This document shows positions 8,748-17,143 of a stretch of 64,000 nt of DNA, in pieces. The DNA lies in assembly GCF_900102695.1 (NCBI RefSeq), contig NZ_FMVW01000008.1, positions 62,001-126,000 on the forward strand, read 5' to 3'. The notes below the pieces were generated by a model. The model was not told the origin of the DNA and did not search any database. It saw only the letters and a list, made by a program, of their open reading frames with translations. The stretch's first letter is position 1; each line of letters starts with the position of its first letter. The position numbers and the translations under genes were made by a program. The DNA comes from Afifella marina DSM 2698 (GTDB lineage Bacteria; Pseudomonadota; Alphaproteobacteria; Rhizobiales; Afifellaceae).

Positions 8748-8809
8748 ATCGTTCTGCTACGTTGAATATACGTTCTACCTAACAGAACGCAAGAACAATG
8801 AAGAACGAT
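8748..8809. promoter_or_regulatory. Nested inverted repeats, candidate IclR operator
   Basis: CGTTCT (8771-8776) and AGAACG (8784-8789) form a 19-base dyad. It is flanked almost symmetrically by ATCGTTCT (8748-8755) and AGAACGAT (8802-8809). The whole array is centred near 8779, between the IclR gene and the CoA-transferase gene, where the two divergent promoters must lie. Length and spacing suit binding of an IclR dimer or tetramer. Confidence 0.5.
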
Positions 8810-8883
8810 CCGGAGGACAACGGCCCGACTTGCGGAATTGATTCCGCACGTTCCGCTATCCCTCTGATCGAAAAGGAGACGCC

Positions 8884-10077
8884 ATGCTCCGGCCCCTCGC
8901 CGGTATCCGCATTCTCGACCTGACGAACGTCCTCGCAGGCCCTTTCTGCTGCCATCAGCTCGTGCATTTCGGTGCGGAGGTGATCAAGGTCGAGGCGACG
9001 GGGCGCGGTGACCTTGCGCGCCAACTCGGGGCCGATCCCGAGCTCAATGCCCGCAACATGGGCATCTCTTTTCTGGCGCAGAACGCCGGCAAGAAGTCTG
9101 TCACGGTCAACCTCAAGGACGAGCGCGGCAAAGCCATTTTCCGCCGCCTGGTGGAAAGCGCAGATGTGCTCGTCGAGAACTTTCGCCCCGGCGTGATGGA
9201 GCGGCTGGGCGTCGGCTACGAGGCGCTGAAGGACGTCAACCCACAGCTTATCTACTGCGCCATCTCCGGCTTCGGGCAAAGCGGCCCCTGGATCGGACGC
9301 CCCGCCTACGACCAGATCATCCAAGGCGCGTCCGGCGTCATGTCGATCACCGGCGACAATGATTCAGGCCCGTTGCGCGTCGGCTACCCGATCGCCGACA
9401 CGATCGGCGGATTGACCGCAGCCTTTGCAATCGCCGCGGCCCTCAATGCCGAAGAGCGCGGCGCGTTTCTCGATGTTTCCATGCTCGAAGCGACGATCGC
9501 CACCATGGGCTGGGTCGTCTCGAATTATCTGATCGGCGGCGTCGAGCCTTCGCCGAAGGGCAACGAGAACATGACGTCTGCCCCCTCCGGCTCGTTCCAG
9601 GCGCAGGATGGGCTCCTCAACATCGCGGCCAACAAGGACGAGCAGTGGCAGCTCCTGGCGCACCATCTTGGACGCGGGGACCTGCTTCAGGATCCGGATT
9701 TCGCCACCCGTGAGAAGCGCAAGGAGAACCGCGTCCGTCTCAAGGCTGAGCTCGAAACGGCACTGACACGACGCCCCGCGCGCGACTGGGTGCGCGAATT
9801 GAACGAGATCGGCGTCCCGGCGGGTGCCGTGATGAGCGTGCCGGACATCCTGGCGCATCCGCAGATCGCCGAAAGAGGAATGCTCGGGACTTTCCAGAAC
9901 GTCCCAGGCGTCGGCCGCGACATCACCGTCATCCGCACCGGTATCAAAATGAGCGGCGAGGCGCCGAGCGTCGACGCGCCCCCGCCGCAACTCGGCGAGC
10001 ACAACCAGGAAGTCTATGGCGCTCTCGGCCTGCCGGCGAGCGAGATCGAGACGCTTCAGAAGGAAGGTGCGATATGA
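8884..10077 (+). CDS. Class III (CaiB/BaiF) CoA-transferase
   Basis: 397 residues, the normal size for the family. It starts LRPLAGIRILDLTNVLAGPF, followed by the CoA-binding region; the catalytic aspartate is D143 in GRPAYDQIIQGASG. The enzyme moves CoA between carboxylic acids in the cytoplasm. AAGGAG lies seven bases before the ATG. Its stop overlaps the start of the citryl-CoA-lyase-like gene by four bases and the second TTT transporter follows, so it probably activates the imported acid as its CoA thioester before cleavage. The donor and acceptor acids (for example succinyl-CoA and citrate or a methylated analogue) are inference. Confidence 0.85.
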   Translation: MLRPLAGIRILDLTNVLAGPFCCHQLVHFGAEVIKVEATGRGDLARQLGADPELNARNMGISFLAQNAGKKSVTVNLKDERGKAIFRRLVESADVLVENFRPGVMERLGVGYEALKDVNPQLIYCAISGFGQSGPWIGRPAYDQIIQGASGVMSITGDNDSGPLRVGYPIADTIGGLTAAFAIAAALNAEERGAFLDVSMLEATIATMGWVVSNYLIGGVEPSPKGNENMTSAPSGSFQAQDGLLNIAANKDEQWQLLAHHLGRGDLLQDPDFATREKRKENRVRLKAELETALTRRPARDWVRELNEIGVPAGAVMSVPDILAHPQIAERGMLGTFQNVPGVGRDITVIRTGIKMSGEAPSVDAPPPQLGEHNQEVYGALGLPASEIETLQKEGAI

Positions 10078-10919
10078 GCGACGTGTCCGATTGGTGGCGC
10101 ACCTCCATCATCGAGATGGAGCCGGGCAAGATCAGTTTCCGCGGCTACCCGGTCCAGGACCTCATCGGCCAGGTGAGTTTTCCCGAGATGATCTGGCTCA
10201 TGACCCGCGGCGAACTGCCGGGCCATGACGAGGCGGCCCTATTTGAGGCGGCATTGGTGGCGGCCGTCGATCATGGGCCGCAAGCTCCTTCGATCGCGGC
10301 GGCTCGCATGGCCGTCACCTGTGGCCTGCCCTTGAATGGCGCCATGGCGTCCGCGGTCAATTTCCTCGACGACGTGCATGGCGGCGCAGGCGAACAGGCC
10401 GTAGAGCTCTATCATCAGATCGACGACGCCGGCGGGCCGGAGAAGACGGCGGAAATCCTCGATCGCTGGCAGGCGGAACGCAGCCGTTTCGTGCCCGGCT
10501 TCGGCCACCGCTTTCACAAGCCGGTCGATCCCCGCGCGCCCCGCCTTCTTGGGCTTGTCGACGAGGCAGCCGCGGCCGGGACCGTTTCCGGACGCTTTGC
10601 GAAGATCGGTCGTGCAATTGAAAAAACACTGACGGAGGCGAAGAGCAAGCCGGTCCCGATGAACATCGATGGGGCAACCGCCGTCATCTATGCCGAGCTT
10701 GGCTTTCCCGCGCCACTTGCCAGAGGCCTGTTCTGCCTGTCACGTTCCGTCGGCATTCTCTCCCACGCCTGGGAGCAGATGTGTCAGGGCGGCCGCAATA
10801 AGGGCCCGACACCACCAGCCTATCGCTGGACCTTCGACGGAATGGCTCCGCGCGAAGTGCCGGCTTCCTATCGCAGCCAGAAGCTGCGTCAGAATGGTCA
10901 AATCAGGGAGGATTCATGA
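10074..10919 (+). CDS. Citryl-CoA-lyase-like protein of the citrate synthase superfamily
   Basis: 281 residues, far shorter than citrate synthase (about 430) and matching the size of citryl-CoA lyase. The three catalytic residues of the superfamily can be placed: H102 in DVHGGAGEQ, H145 in PGFGHRFHK and D199 in MNIDGATAV. The N-terminal extension of citrate synthases is absent. Citryl-CoA lyase splits citryl-CoA to acetyl-CoA and oxaloacetate, which fits the CoA-transferase just upstream. A methylcitryl-CoA or other hydroxyacyl-CoA substrate is possible. GGAAGG precedes the ATG; both gene ends overlap their neighbours by four bases, so this is a tightly coupled operon. Confidence 0.75.
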   Translation: MSDVSDWWRTSIIEMEPGKISFRGYPVQDLIGQVSFPEMIWLMTRGELPGHDEAALFEAALVAAVDHGPQAPSIAAARMAVTCGLPLNGAMASAVNFLDDVHGGAGEQAVELYHQIDDAGGPEKTAEILDRWQAERSRFVPGFGHRFHKPVDPRAPRLLGLVDEAAAAGTVSGRFAKIGRAIEKTLTEAKSKPVPMNIDGATAVIYAELGFPAPLARGLFCLSRSVGILSHAWEQMCQGGRNKGPTPPAYRWTFDGMAPREVPASYRSQKLRQNGQIREDS

Positions 10920-11911
10920 CCATGTCATTGCGTCGTTTGCTTGTACTTGCTCTGCCGCTGGCCTTCGCCACGGCCACGCTGAGCGACCGGGCGTCGGCCT
11001 TCGAGCCGTCGTCGACCGAATGCATCGCCCCCGCCAATCCCGGCGGCGGTTGGGACTTCACCTGCCGTCAGGTCGGCAAGACCATGCAGGATCTGGGCTT
11101 CATCCCGGGTACGATGAAGGTCACCAATCTCGCCGGCGGATCGGGCGGCGTCGCCTTCGCCGAAGTCGTCAACAAGCGCAATGACGACAACAACCTCATC
11201 GTCGCAGCCTCCTCGGCAACCTCGAGTCGCCTCGCCCAGGGCGCCTATCCCGGCGGCGACATGGGCCAGGTCCGCTGGCTCGCCTCCGTCGGCGCCGATT
11301 ACGGCATCATCGCGGTTGCCAAGGATTCGAAGTTCAATACGCTTCCCGAACTGTTCGACGCCATCAAGGCCGATCCTTCCTCGATCGCCGTCTCCGGCGG
11401 CTCGGCCGTCGGCGGGTGGGATCATCTGAAAGTCCTGATCGCAGCCAAGCGCGCCGGCATCGATAAGCTGCGTCAGATCAAATACGTCGCGTTCGAGGGC
11501 GGCGGCGAAGCGGTGACCCAGCTTCTCGCCGGCTCCGTTCAGGCCTTCTCCGGCGACGCATCGGAAGCGAAGGGTTTTGTCGATTCCGGCGACATCAAAG
11601 TCCTCGCCGTCCTCGCTCCGGAACGCCTGCCCGGCGATTTCTCGAAATTCCCGACCGCCAAGGAACAGGGCATCGATGCCGTCGGCGCCAATTGGCGTGG
11701 CTTCTATGCCCCGGGCGGCATGTCGGACGAAGCCTATGATTGGTGGGTCGAAACCATCGGCAAGACCTACAAATCCGACGAATGGAAGAAGACCATGGCC
11801 TCCAACGGCCTTGCCCCGCTGGATCTTCAAGGCGAAGACTTCGAGAAATTCGTGGCTGAATCCGTCGCGGAGATCAAAGAGCTCTCCCAAGAAATCGGCA
11901 TCATCAAGTGA
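10916..11911 (+). CDS. tctC: Tripartite tricarboxylate transporter substrate-binding protein (second copy)
   Basis: 331 residues with a signal peptide cut near RASA-FE (about residue 28) and the TctC/Bug fold (CIAPANPGGGWDFTCRQVGK, KVTNLAGGSGGVAFAEV, SGGSAVGGWDH). The PGGGWD loop differs from the GPGGSAD loop of the first copy, and two cysteines flank it. The copies are therefore not recent duplicates and probably bind different ligands. GGGAGGA precedes the ATG, which overlaps the citryl-CoA-lyase stop. Location between the acid-cleaving enzymes and tctB/tctA ties the ligand to that pathway. An 11-bp hairpin follows the stop. Confidence 0.9.
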   Translation: MTMSLRRLLVLALPLAFATATLSDRASAFEPSSTECIAPANPGGGWDFTCRQVGKTMQDLGFIPGTMKVTNLAGGSGGVAFAEVVNKRNDDNNLIVAASSATSSRLAQGAYPGGDMGQVRWLASVGADYGIIAVAKDSKFNTLPELFDAIKADPSSIAVSGGSAVGGWDHLKVLIAAKRAGIDKLRQIKYVAFEGGGEAVTQLLAGSVQAFSGDASEAKGFVDSGDIKVLAVLAPERLPGDFSKFPTAKEQGIDAVGANWRGFYAPGGMSDEAYDWWVETIGKTYKSDEWKKTMASNGLAPLDLQGEDFEKFVAESVAEIKELSQEIGIIK

Positions 11912-11919
11912 CATCGCGA

Positions 11920-11948
11920 AGGGCCGCGCCGGACCTCGGCGCGGCCCT
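11920..11948 (+). promoter_or_regulatory. GC-rich hairpin between second tctC and tctB
   Basis: Perfect 11-bp stem (AGGGCCGCGCC at 11920-11930, GGCGCGGCCCT at 11938-11948) with a seven-base loop, directly after the tctC stop and before the ribosome site of tctB. It lacks a T-run, so it more likely stabilises the upstream mRNA or reduces read-through than terminates fully. Same position as the hairpins at 4886-4907 and 17099-17135. Confidence 0.6.
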
Positions 11949-11969
11949 CCTCGATAACGGGGAGAGCTT

Positions 11970-12401
11970 ATGAGCGATCGGATACTCGGCGTGATCGGCG
12001 TTGCGCTTGCCGCGTTCTATATCTGGCAGGCGACGCTCATCCAGGAAAGCTTCATGTCCGATCCGGTCGGACCCAAGACGTTTCCGATCATCATCGGCGT
12101 CATTCTCGGACTTTCCTCCATCTATTTCATCATCAAGCCCGATCCCGAACCGCAATGGGCGAGCTTCGGGCGCACGATGGAAGTGCTGTTCGCCGCCGCG
12201 GTGCTCTTCGGTTACGCCTATGCGCTGCCGATCGGCGGCTTTGTCCTGACGACCGCCATCACCGCAATGTTCCTGTCCTGGCGTCTCGGCGCGGGGCCTG
12301 TGCAAGCGGCAATCGCAGGTGCCACCATTTCGGTCGGCATCTACGTCCTTTTCGGCCTCGTCCTCGGCTTGTCGCTCGCGCGCGGCCCCTGGGGCTTTTG
12401 A
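11970..12401 (+). CDS. tctB: Tripartite tricarboxylate transporter small membrane subunit (second copy)
   Basis: 143 residues with four predicted membrane segments, beginning MSDRILGVIGVALAAFYIWQ, the common TctB start. The hydrophilic loop after the second segment (KPDPEPQWASFGRT) matches the family layout. GGGGAGAG precedes the ATG. Only 19 bases separate it from tctA. It belongs to the same operon as the CoA-transferase and citryl-CoA-lyase-like genes. Sequence similarity to the first TctB copy is low by eye, in line with a separate transporter of different substrate range. Confidence 0.85.
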   Translation: MSDRILGVIGVALAAFYIWQATLIQESFMSDPVGPKTFPIIIGVILGLSSIYFIIKPDPEPQWASFGRTMEVLFAAAVLFGYAYALPIGGFVLTTAITAMFLSWRLGAGPVQAAIAGATISVGIYVLFGLVLGLSLARGPWGF

Positions 12402-12420
12402 GAAAGCGGAGGATTTTACG

Positions 12421-13959
12421 ATGGACGCACTCTCCTCCCTTGCCGACGGTTTTGCCGTCGCTCTCACCTTTCAGAACCTGCTCCTGGCGCTCCTCGGCTG
12501 CTTTCTCGGCACGATCTTCGGCGCTCTGCCAGGATTGGGGCCCTCGAACGGCGTCGCCATTCTCATTCCGCTCGCCTTCACGCTCGGCCTGCCCGCAACG
12601 CCGGCTCTGATCCTTCTGACCAGCGTCTATTACGGCGCCATGTATGGCGGGCGCATCTCGTCGATCCTGCTCAACATTCCGGGTGACGAGCCGGCGCTGA
12701 TGACGACGCTCGACGGCTATCCGATGGCCCAGCAGGGCAAGGCCGGCGAGGCGCTCGCACTTTCCGGCATCGCCTCCTTCGTCGGCTCGTTCTTCGCGAC
12801 CTGGGGGCTCGTCTTCCTCGCCCCACAGCTCGTCAAGGTCGCCCTCCTCTTTGGCCCGGCGGAGTACTTCGCCCTCTTCACCCTAGCCTTTGCCACGCTC
12901 GGAGGGATCGCCAGCCGCAATCAGGCGAAGGCCGCCTTCTCCGCAGCCCTCGGTGTCGGCATCGCCATGATCGGCGTCGATGCCCAGACGGGCGTGCCAC
13001 GCTTCGCTTTCGGCGAGGTGCATCTTTACGACGGCATCGATTTTCTGGTCGCGATCGTCGGCCTGTTCGCCGTCTCTGAGGTGTTCATCTTCCTGGAACA
13101 CCGCGGCGAAGAAGCTCATGCAGAGGGCGCGAGCAAGCTCGTCAATCGCGTCACCGCGCCGCTTTCGATGCTCCGTAAGACCGCAGGCACGATGGGCCGC
13201 TCGACCGTTCTCGGCTTCCTCGCCGGCGTTCTGCCCGGGGCCGGCGCATCGCTCGGCTCGTTCATTGCCTATTCGGTGGAAAAGCGCGTCTCCGACCGCA
13301 AGGGCACCTTCGGCAAGGGCGACCCTCGCGGCGTTGCGGCGCCAGAAGCCGGCAACAACGCCGCCGCCGGTGGCGCCCTCGTGCCGATGCTGGCGCTCGG
13401 CGTTCCGGGCTCGGGCACGACGGCCGTGCTTCTCGCCATGCTGCTCGCCCTCAACATCACGCCGGGGCCGCTTCTCTTTCAGTCCAATCCGGATGTCGTG
13501 TGGGGCCTGATCGCAGCACTGTTCATCGGCAACATCATCCTGCTGATCATGAACATCCCGCTCGTCTCTCTGTTCGTGCGGGTTCTCCTCGTGCCGCCGA
13601 AATACCTCATGCCGGCGGTCGCGATGATCGCGTTCGTCGGCGTCTACGGCATTTCCGGCTCGACCTTCGACCTCGTCGTCATGGTTCTCTTCGGGCTCAG
13701 CGGCTGGTTGTTGCGCAAGCTCGACGTGCCGCTGGTGCCGGTGATCCTCGGCGTCCTCCTCGGAGGGCAGATGGAGGTCAACCTCCGCCGCGAGCTGACG
13801 ATCTCCAACGGCGACTGGTCGGCGCTCGTCGATTCGTGGCTGTCGATCACGCTATGGGGGCTCGCGATCGTCGGCTTCATCCTGCCGATTATCGTCGGCT
13901 CGTTCTTCCGCACCAATGTCGGCAAGGGTCGTTCGCGCGAAAGCGACGATCCGGATTGA
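12421..13959 (+). CDS. tctA: Tripartite tricarboxylate transporter large membrane subunit (second copy)
   Basis: 512 residues with both TctA half-repeats: FLGTIFGALPGLGPSNGVAI and YGGRISSILLNIPGDEPALM in the first half, and GFLAGVLPGAGASLGSFIAY and LALGVPGSGTTAVLLAM in the second. About 10-12 membrane helices. The ATG at 12421 has GGAGG eight bases upstream; an in-frame start 34 codons earlier falls inside tctB and is rejected. It closes an operon of CoA-transferase, citryl-CoA lyase, tctC, tctB and tctA. No clear intrinsic terminator is seen in the 146 bases that follow. Confidence 0.9.
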   Translation: MDALSSLADGFAVALTFQNLLLALLGCFLGTIFGALPGLGPSNGVAILIPLAFTLGLPATPALILLTSVYYGAMYGGRISSILLNIPGDEPALMTTLDGYPMAQQGKAGEALALSGIASFVGSFFATWGLVFLAPQLVKVALLFGPAEYFALFTLAFATLGGIASRNQAKAAFSAALGVGIAMIGVDAQTGVPRFAFGEVHLYDGIDFLVAIVGLFAVSEVFIFLEHRGEEAHAEGASKLVNRVTAPLSMLRKTAGTMGRSTVLGFLAGVLPGAGASLGSFIAYSVEKRVSDRKGTFGKGDPRGVAAPEAGNNAAAGGALVPMLALGVPGSGTTAVLLAMLLALNITPGPLLFQSNPDVVWGLIAALFIGNIILLIMNIPLVSLFVRVLLVPPKYLMPAVAMIAFVGVYGISGSTFDLVVMVLFGLSGWLLRKLDVPLVPVILGVLLGGQMEVNLRRELTISNGDWSALVDSWLSITLWGLAIVGFILPIIVGSFFRTNVGKGRSRESDDPD

Positions 13960-14105
13960 TCGGTGATTTCTGCGCGGCAGAGGCTCGTTTCGCGCAGCCC
14001 TGCCCCGCCTGACGGCGACTTGCCCGGGCTTTTTCGACACGCCACCTGAAAAAGGGGAGCGGACAATCGCTCCCGTCTTTAGCTCGTCACGGGGAAGCCG
14101 TCGTC

Positions 14106-15239
14106 ATGTCTCAAGGAACGCCGCGACCACATGAGTTCAAGCTCGCCAGCGTGCCGGCCTTCTGGCCGGTCGCGATGGCGTCCGCTCTCGTCGAGGATGA
14201 AGCGGAGCTTTATGCCCGCAACGTCAAATTCATCGAGGAAGAAATCAAGATCCATCACGAGCTGCGGCCGCAGCTTGCGACGGAGAATCGGGTCCGCCTC
14301 GAGCTTCGGACCATGCATCTGCGCGATTACGGACGCGAAGAAGGGCGCCCGACGCTCGTCGTCGCCCCGTATGCCGGGCATAGCGCCATGATCGCCGACT
14401 ATCACAAGGGCCAAAGCCTCGTCCAAACACTGCTGGACGGCGGCATCGCCCATGTCGCCCTAACGGACTGGACCTCGGCGACCCCCGACATGCGCGACTT
14501 CGAGGTCGACAATTATCTGGAAGAGCTGCTCGTTGCGATCGACGATCTCGGCGGCTCCGTCGATCTCGTCGGGCTCTGTCAGGGTGGATGGGCATCGGCC
14601 ATGATCGCGGCGCGCTTTCCAGAGAAGGTCAACAGCCTCGTTCTTGCAGGCGCGCCGATCGACACGGATGCCGGCGACGGCCCCATCAAACGCATGGTGC
14701 AGGCCTCTCCTCTCTCCTTCTACCGCGAACTCGTGGAACTCGGCGGCGGCCTGATGCTCGGCCGCTTCATGCTGCGCGGCTGGAAGAACATGCATCCCGC
14801 CGAGCATTACATCGACGAGCACATCGAGCTTTACGAGCACATCGACGACCCGGCCTATCTCGCCAAACGCGAGACCTTCGAGAGCTGGTATGAAAACCCG
14901 ATCGACCTGCCGGGACGTTGGTATCTTCAGGTGATCAAAGAGATCTTCAAGGAGAACCGCTTCGCCAAGGGCACCTTCGTCGGCCTCGGGCGGCCGCTCA
15001 AGCTGAGCGATATCAGCTGCCCGGTCTATCTCCTTGCCGGCGCCGCCGACGACATCACCACACCGGAGCAGGTGCTGGAGGCCGATCGTCTCCTTGGAAC
15101 ACCTGAGGACGCGATCGTGAAGGAGACGGTGCCGGGCGGCCATATCGGGCTTTTCATGAGCGCGCGCACGCTCTCGCAAACCTGGCCGAAGATTGCGAGC
15201 TGGATCCTTCGCGCCTCCGACAGGTCATCCGCCACCTGA
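14106..15239 (+). CDS. PhaZ/PhaC-like alpha/beta hydrolase
   Basis: 377 residues with an alpha/beta-hydrolase core. The nucleophile elbow is GLCQGG with cysteine 158 in place of the usual serine, as in PHA synthases and intracellular PHA depolymerases. The acid is probably in LAGAADDITTPEQ and the histidine in VPGGHIGLFM near the C-terminus. The section GRPLKLSDISCPVYLLAG resembles intracellular PHA depolymerase. Length is at the low end for both families, so synthase versus depolymerase cannot be settled by eye. There is no signal peptide. It stands alone on this strand, convergent with the TRAP operon; no phaR, phasin or PHA synthase gene adjoins it. Confidence 0.65.
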   Translation: MSQGTPRPHEFKLASVPAFWPVAMASALVEDEAELYARNVKFIEEEIKIHHELRPQLATENRVRLELRTMHLRDYGREEGRPTLVVAPYAGHSAMIADYHKGQSLVQTLLDGGIAHVALTDWTSATPDMRDFEVDNYLEELLVAIDDLGGSVDLVGLCQGGWASAMIAARFPEKVNSLVLAGAPIDTDAGDGPIKRMVQASPLSFYRELVELGGGLMLGRFMLRGWKNMHPAEHYIDEHIELYEHIDDPAYLAKRETFESWYENPIDLPGRWYLQVIKEIFKENRFAKGTFVGLGRPLKLSDISCPVYLLAGAADDITTPEQVLEADRLLGTPEDAIVKETVPGGHIGLFMSARTLSQTWPKIASWILRASDRSSAT

Positions 15240-15278
15240 CCACGCCCATTCGCCAGGACGGCAGGACCTCCCCGCCGC

Positions 15279-16601
15279 CTATTTCAACGCCTCGACGAGC
15301 ACGTTCGACAGGCCCGGAAAGGCGGCGATGAGGATGAGGCCGATGAGACTCGTGATCAAAAACGGCACGGCGCCGCGCGCGATCTTCTCCAGCGGCAGCG
15401 ACGTCATATTGGCTGCCACATAGAGATTGATGCCAACGGGCGGCGTGAAGAGCCCGATTGCCAGATTGACCATCACCAGGACGCCGAACCAGACCGGATC
15501 CCAGCCGAGCTCACGCATGACCGGCAGGAAGATCGGCAGCGTGATGAACATGATGGTGATCGCATCCATGAACATCCCCGCAATCAGGAGGATGAGCATG
15601 ATGACGATGAGAATGACCCATTGCTGGTCGCTCAGACCGAGAAGCACGGTCGAGTATTTGCCGATGAGATCATCGACCGTCACCACCCAGCCGAAGAGGC
15701 TCGCATAGGCCACGACGAGCATGACGACGGCCGAGGATGCCGCAGCTGCGGACAATGCCTCGTAGAGCGTCGCAAAGCTCAAGGTGCGGTAGACGAGGCC
15801 GCCGACGAAGAGCGCATAGACGGTCGCCACGATCGCCGCTTCGGTCGGCGTGAAGATGCCGGAATAGATGCCACCCAGAATGACGAGCGGTGTCATCAAC
15901 CCCCAGAAGGAATGCAGGAAGGAGCGCCACAGCCGTCGGCCGTACGGAAGCTCCGAAAACGCCTGCGGCATCAGGCGCTCCAGGCTCGGCGGCATCTCGT
16001 TCACATCCACTTTCGGCACGAAAGGCAGAGCGACGAGCATCAAGAGCCCCATGACGAGGCCCGGGATGATCGCTGCCGTGAAGAGGTCCGAAATCGAGGT
16101 TTCGGCAATGACGCCGTAGATGACGAGACCGATCGAGGGGGGAATGACGATGGAAAGTCCCGCACCGGCACAGACGAGGCCGGCCGCAAAAGCTCTCGGA
16201 TAGCCATCCTCGGCCATGCCGCGCACGATCAGCGGGCCGATTGCGGCAACCGATGCCGGCCCGGAGCCCGAGACCGCGCCCCAGAACAGGCAGACGACGG
16301 TTCCGACAAGGCCCATGCCGCCCGGCAGGCCGCCCACGAGGATGCGGAAAAAGGCGATCATACGCTCGGCAATGCCGAGGGAGCCCATCAAGGTGCCGGC
16401 GAGGATGAAGAACGGAATCGCCAGCAAGGAGAATTTGGCGATCCCGCTTGCGATGAGATCGCCCGCCATATCGAGACCGAAGCCGATCGCCCACATCGCA
16501 TAAACGGCGGAGAGCCCGAGAGCGAACGCGACCGGCACCCGCAGGAACAAGAGCACGAAGAAGATGATCACCATCTGCGTGCCGGCATCGAGGTCAAACA
16601 T
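15279..16601 (-). CDS. dctM: TRAP transporter large permease (DctM-type)
   Basis: 440 residues, the typical DctM length, with about 12 membrane segments and family motifs (LLAIPFFILAGTLMGSLGIA, GAVSGSGPASVAAIGPLIV, AGLSIVIPPSIGLVIYGVIA). It is the ion-coupled channel subunit that imports the acid handed over by DctP. ATG at 16601 is chosen; it overlaps the end of dctQ by eight bases, and the upstream in-frame extension of 86 residues is non-conserved and lies inside dctQ. It is the last gene of the dctP-dctQ-dctM operon. The substrate cannot be read from the permease. Confidence 0.9.
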   Translation of the reverse strand: MFDLDAGTQMVIIFFVLLFLRVPVAFALGLSAVYAMWAIGFGLDMAGDLIASGIAKFSLLAIPFFILAGTLMGSLGIAERMIAFFRILVGGLPGGMGLVGTVVCLFWGAVSGSGPASVAAIGPLIVRGMAEDGYPRAFAAGLVCAGAGLSIVIPPSIGLVIYGVIAETSISDLFTAAIIPGLVMGLLMLVALPFVPKVDVNEMPPSLERLMPQAFSELPYGRRLWRSFLHSFWGLMTPLVILGGIYSGIFTPTEAAIVATVYALFVGGLVYRTLSFATLYEALSAAAASSAVVMLVVAYASLFGWVVTVDDLIGKYSTVLLGLSDQQWVILIVIMLILLIAGMFMDAITIMFITLPIFLPVMRELGWDPVWFGVLVMVNLAIGLFTPPVGINLYVAANMTSLPLEKIARGAVPFLITSLIGLILIAAFPGLSNVLVEALK

Positions 16602-17079
16602 CGGCGACGACCTCTTGGGTGTCGCCGCGCCAGCGCTCAAATGCGTGCTGGATGTAGCGGATGATGACGAGAGCGAAACCGAAAGGCAGGGCGACGCTGT
16701 AATACCATGCAGGGATCTGCAGCGCGTAGGAGCGCACGCCGCTCTCAAACTGGTTCGCGAAAAGCTGCCAGGTGAACCATGCCGACATGGCAAGAAGAGC
16801 GACGGAAAGAGCGCTCGACAGAACGAGGATGACCCGCCGAACGGGCCTCGGCACGGCATCGTAGAGAATGGTCACGGCAAGGTGCTCGCCGTTGCGTGCC
16901 GCGATGGCTGCGCCGAAAACCGTCAGAAGCAGGAAACCGTTGGTGAGGAGTTCTTCCGTCGATGCGAGTGAATAGCTGGTCAGATAGCGCACGACCACAT
17001 TGGCGAAGCCGAGCGCCGTCATCGCAAGAAGGATCACGGCGCAGACGATCTTCTCCGCTTCGCGCAACAGGAACGACAC
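16594..17079 (-). CDS. dctQ: TRAP transporter small permease (DctQ-type)
   Basis: 161 residues from a GTG at 17079, preferred because AGGAGG lies five bases upstream; the longer frame to 17118 runs into the dctP-dctQ hairpin. Four hydrophobic helices with the DctQ pattern: a first helix after LLREAEKIVCAVILLAMTAL, the loop ending in TEELLTNGFLLLTVFGAAIA, and a central stretch rich in arginine (PRPVRRVIL). The small subunit assembles with DctM in the inner membrane. Gene order binding protein, small permease, large permease is the usual one for TRAP systems. Confidence 0.85.
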   Translation of the reverse strand: MSFLLREAEKIVCAVILLAMTALGFANVVVRYLTSYSLASTEELLTNGFLLLTVFGAAIAARNGEHLAVTILYDAVPRPVRRVILVLSSALSVALLAMSAWFTWQLFANQFESGVRSYALQIPAWYYSVALPFGFALVIIRYIQHAFERWRGDTQEVVADV

Positions 17080-17098
17080 GAAACCTCCTCGAAGGCGC

Positions 17099-17135
17099 GT
17101 CGTGCAGGCGGGCGCCAAAGCCCCGCCTGCACGAC
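17099..17135 (-). promoter_or_regulatory. Strong hairpin between dctP and dctQ
   Basis: Perfect 14-bp stem (GTCGTGCAGGCGGG at 17099-17112 and its complement at 17122-17135) with a nine-base loop, starting nine bases after the dctP stop on the minus strand. No T-run follows on that strand. It lies exactly where a differential-stability or partial-termination element would raise binding-protein output over the permeases. Confidence 0.65.
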
Positions 17136-17143
17136 CGTTTGGC

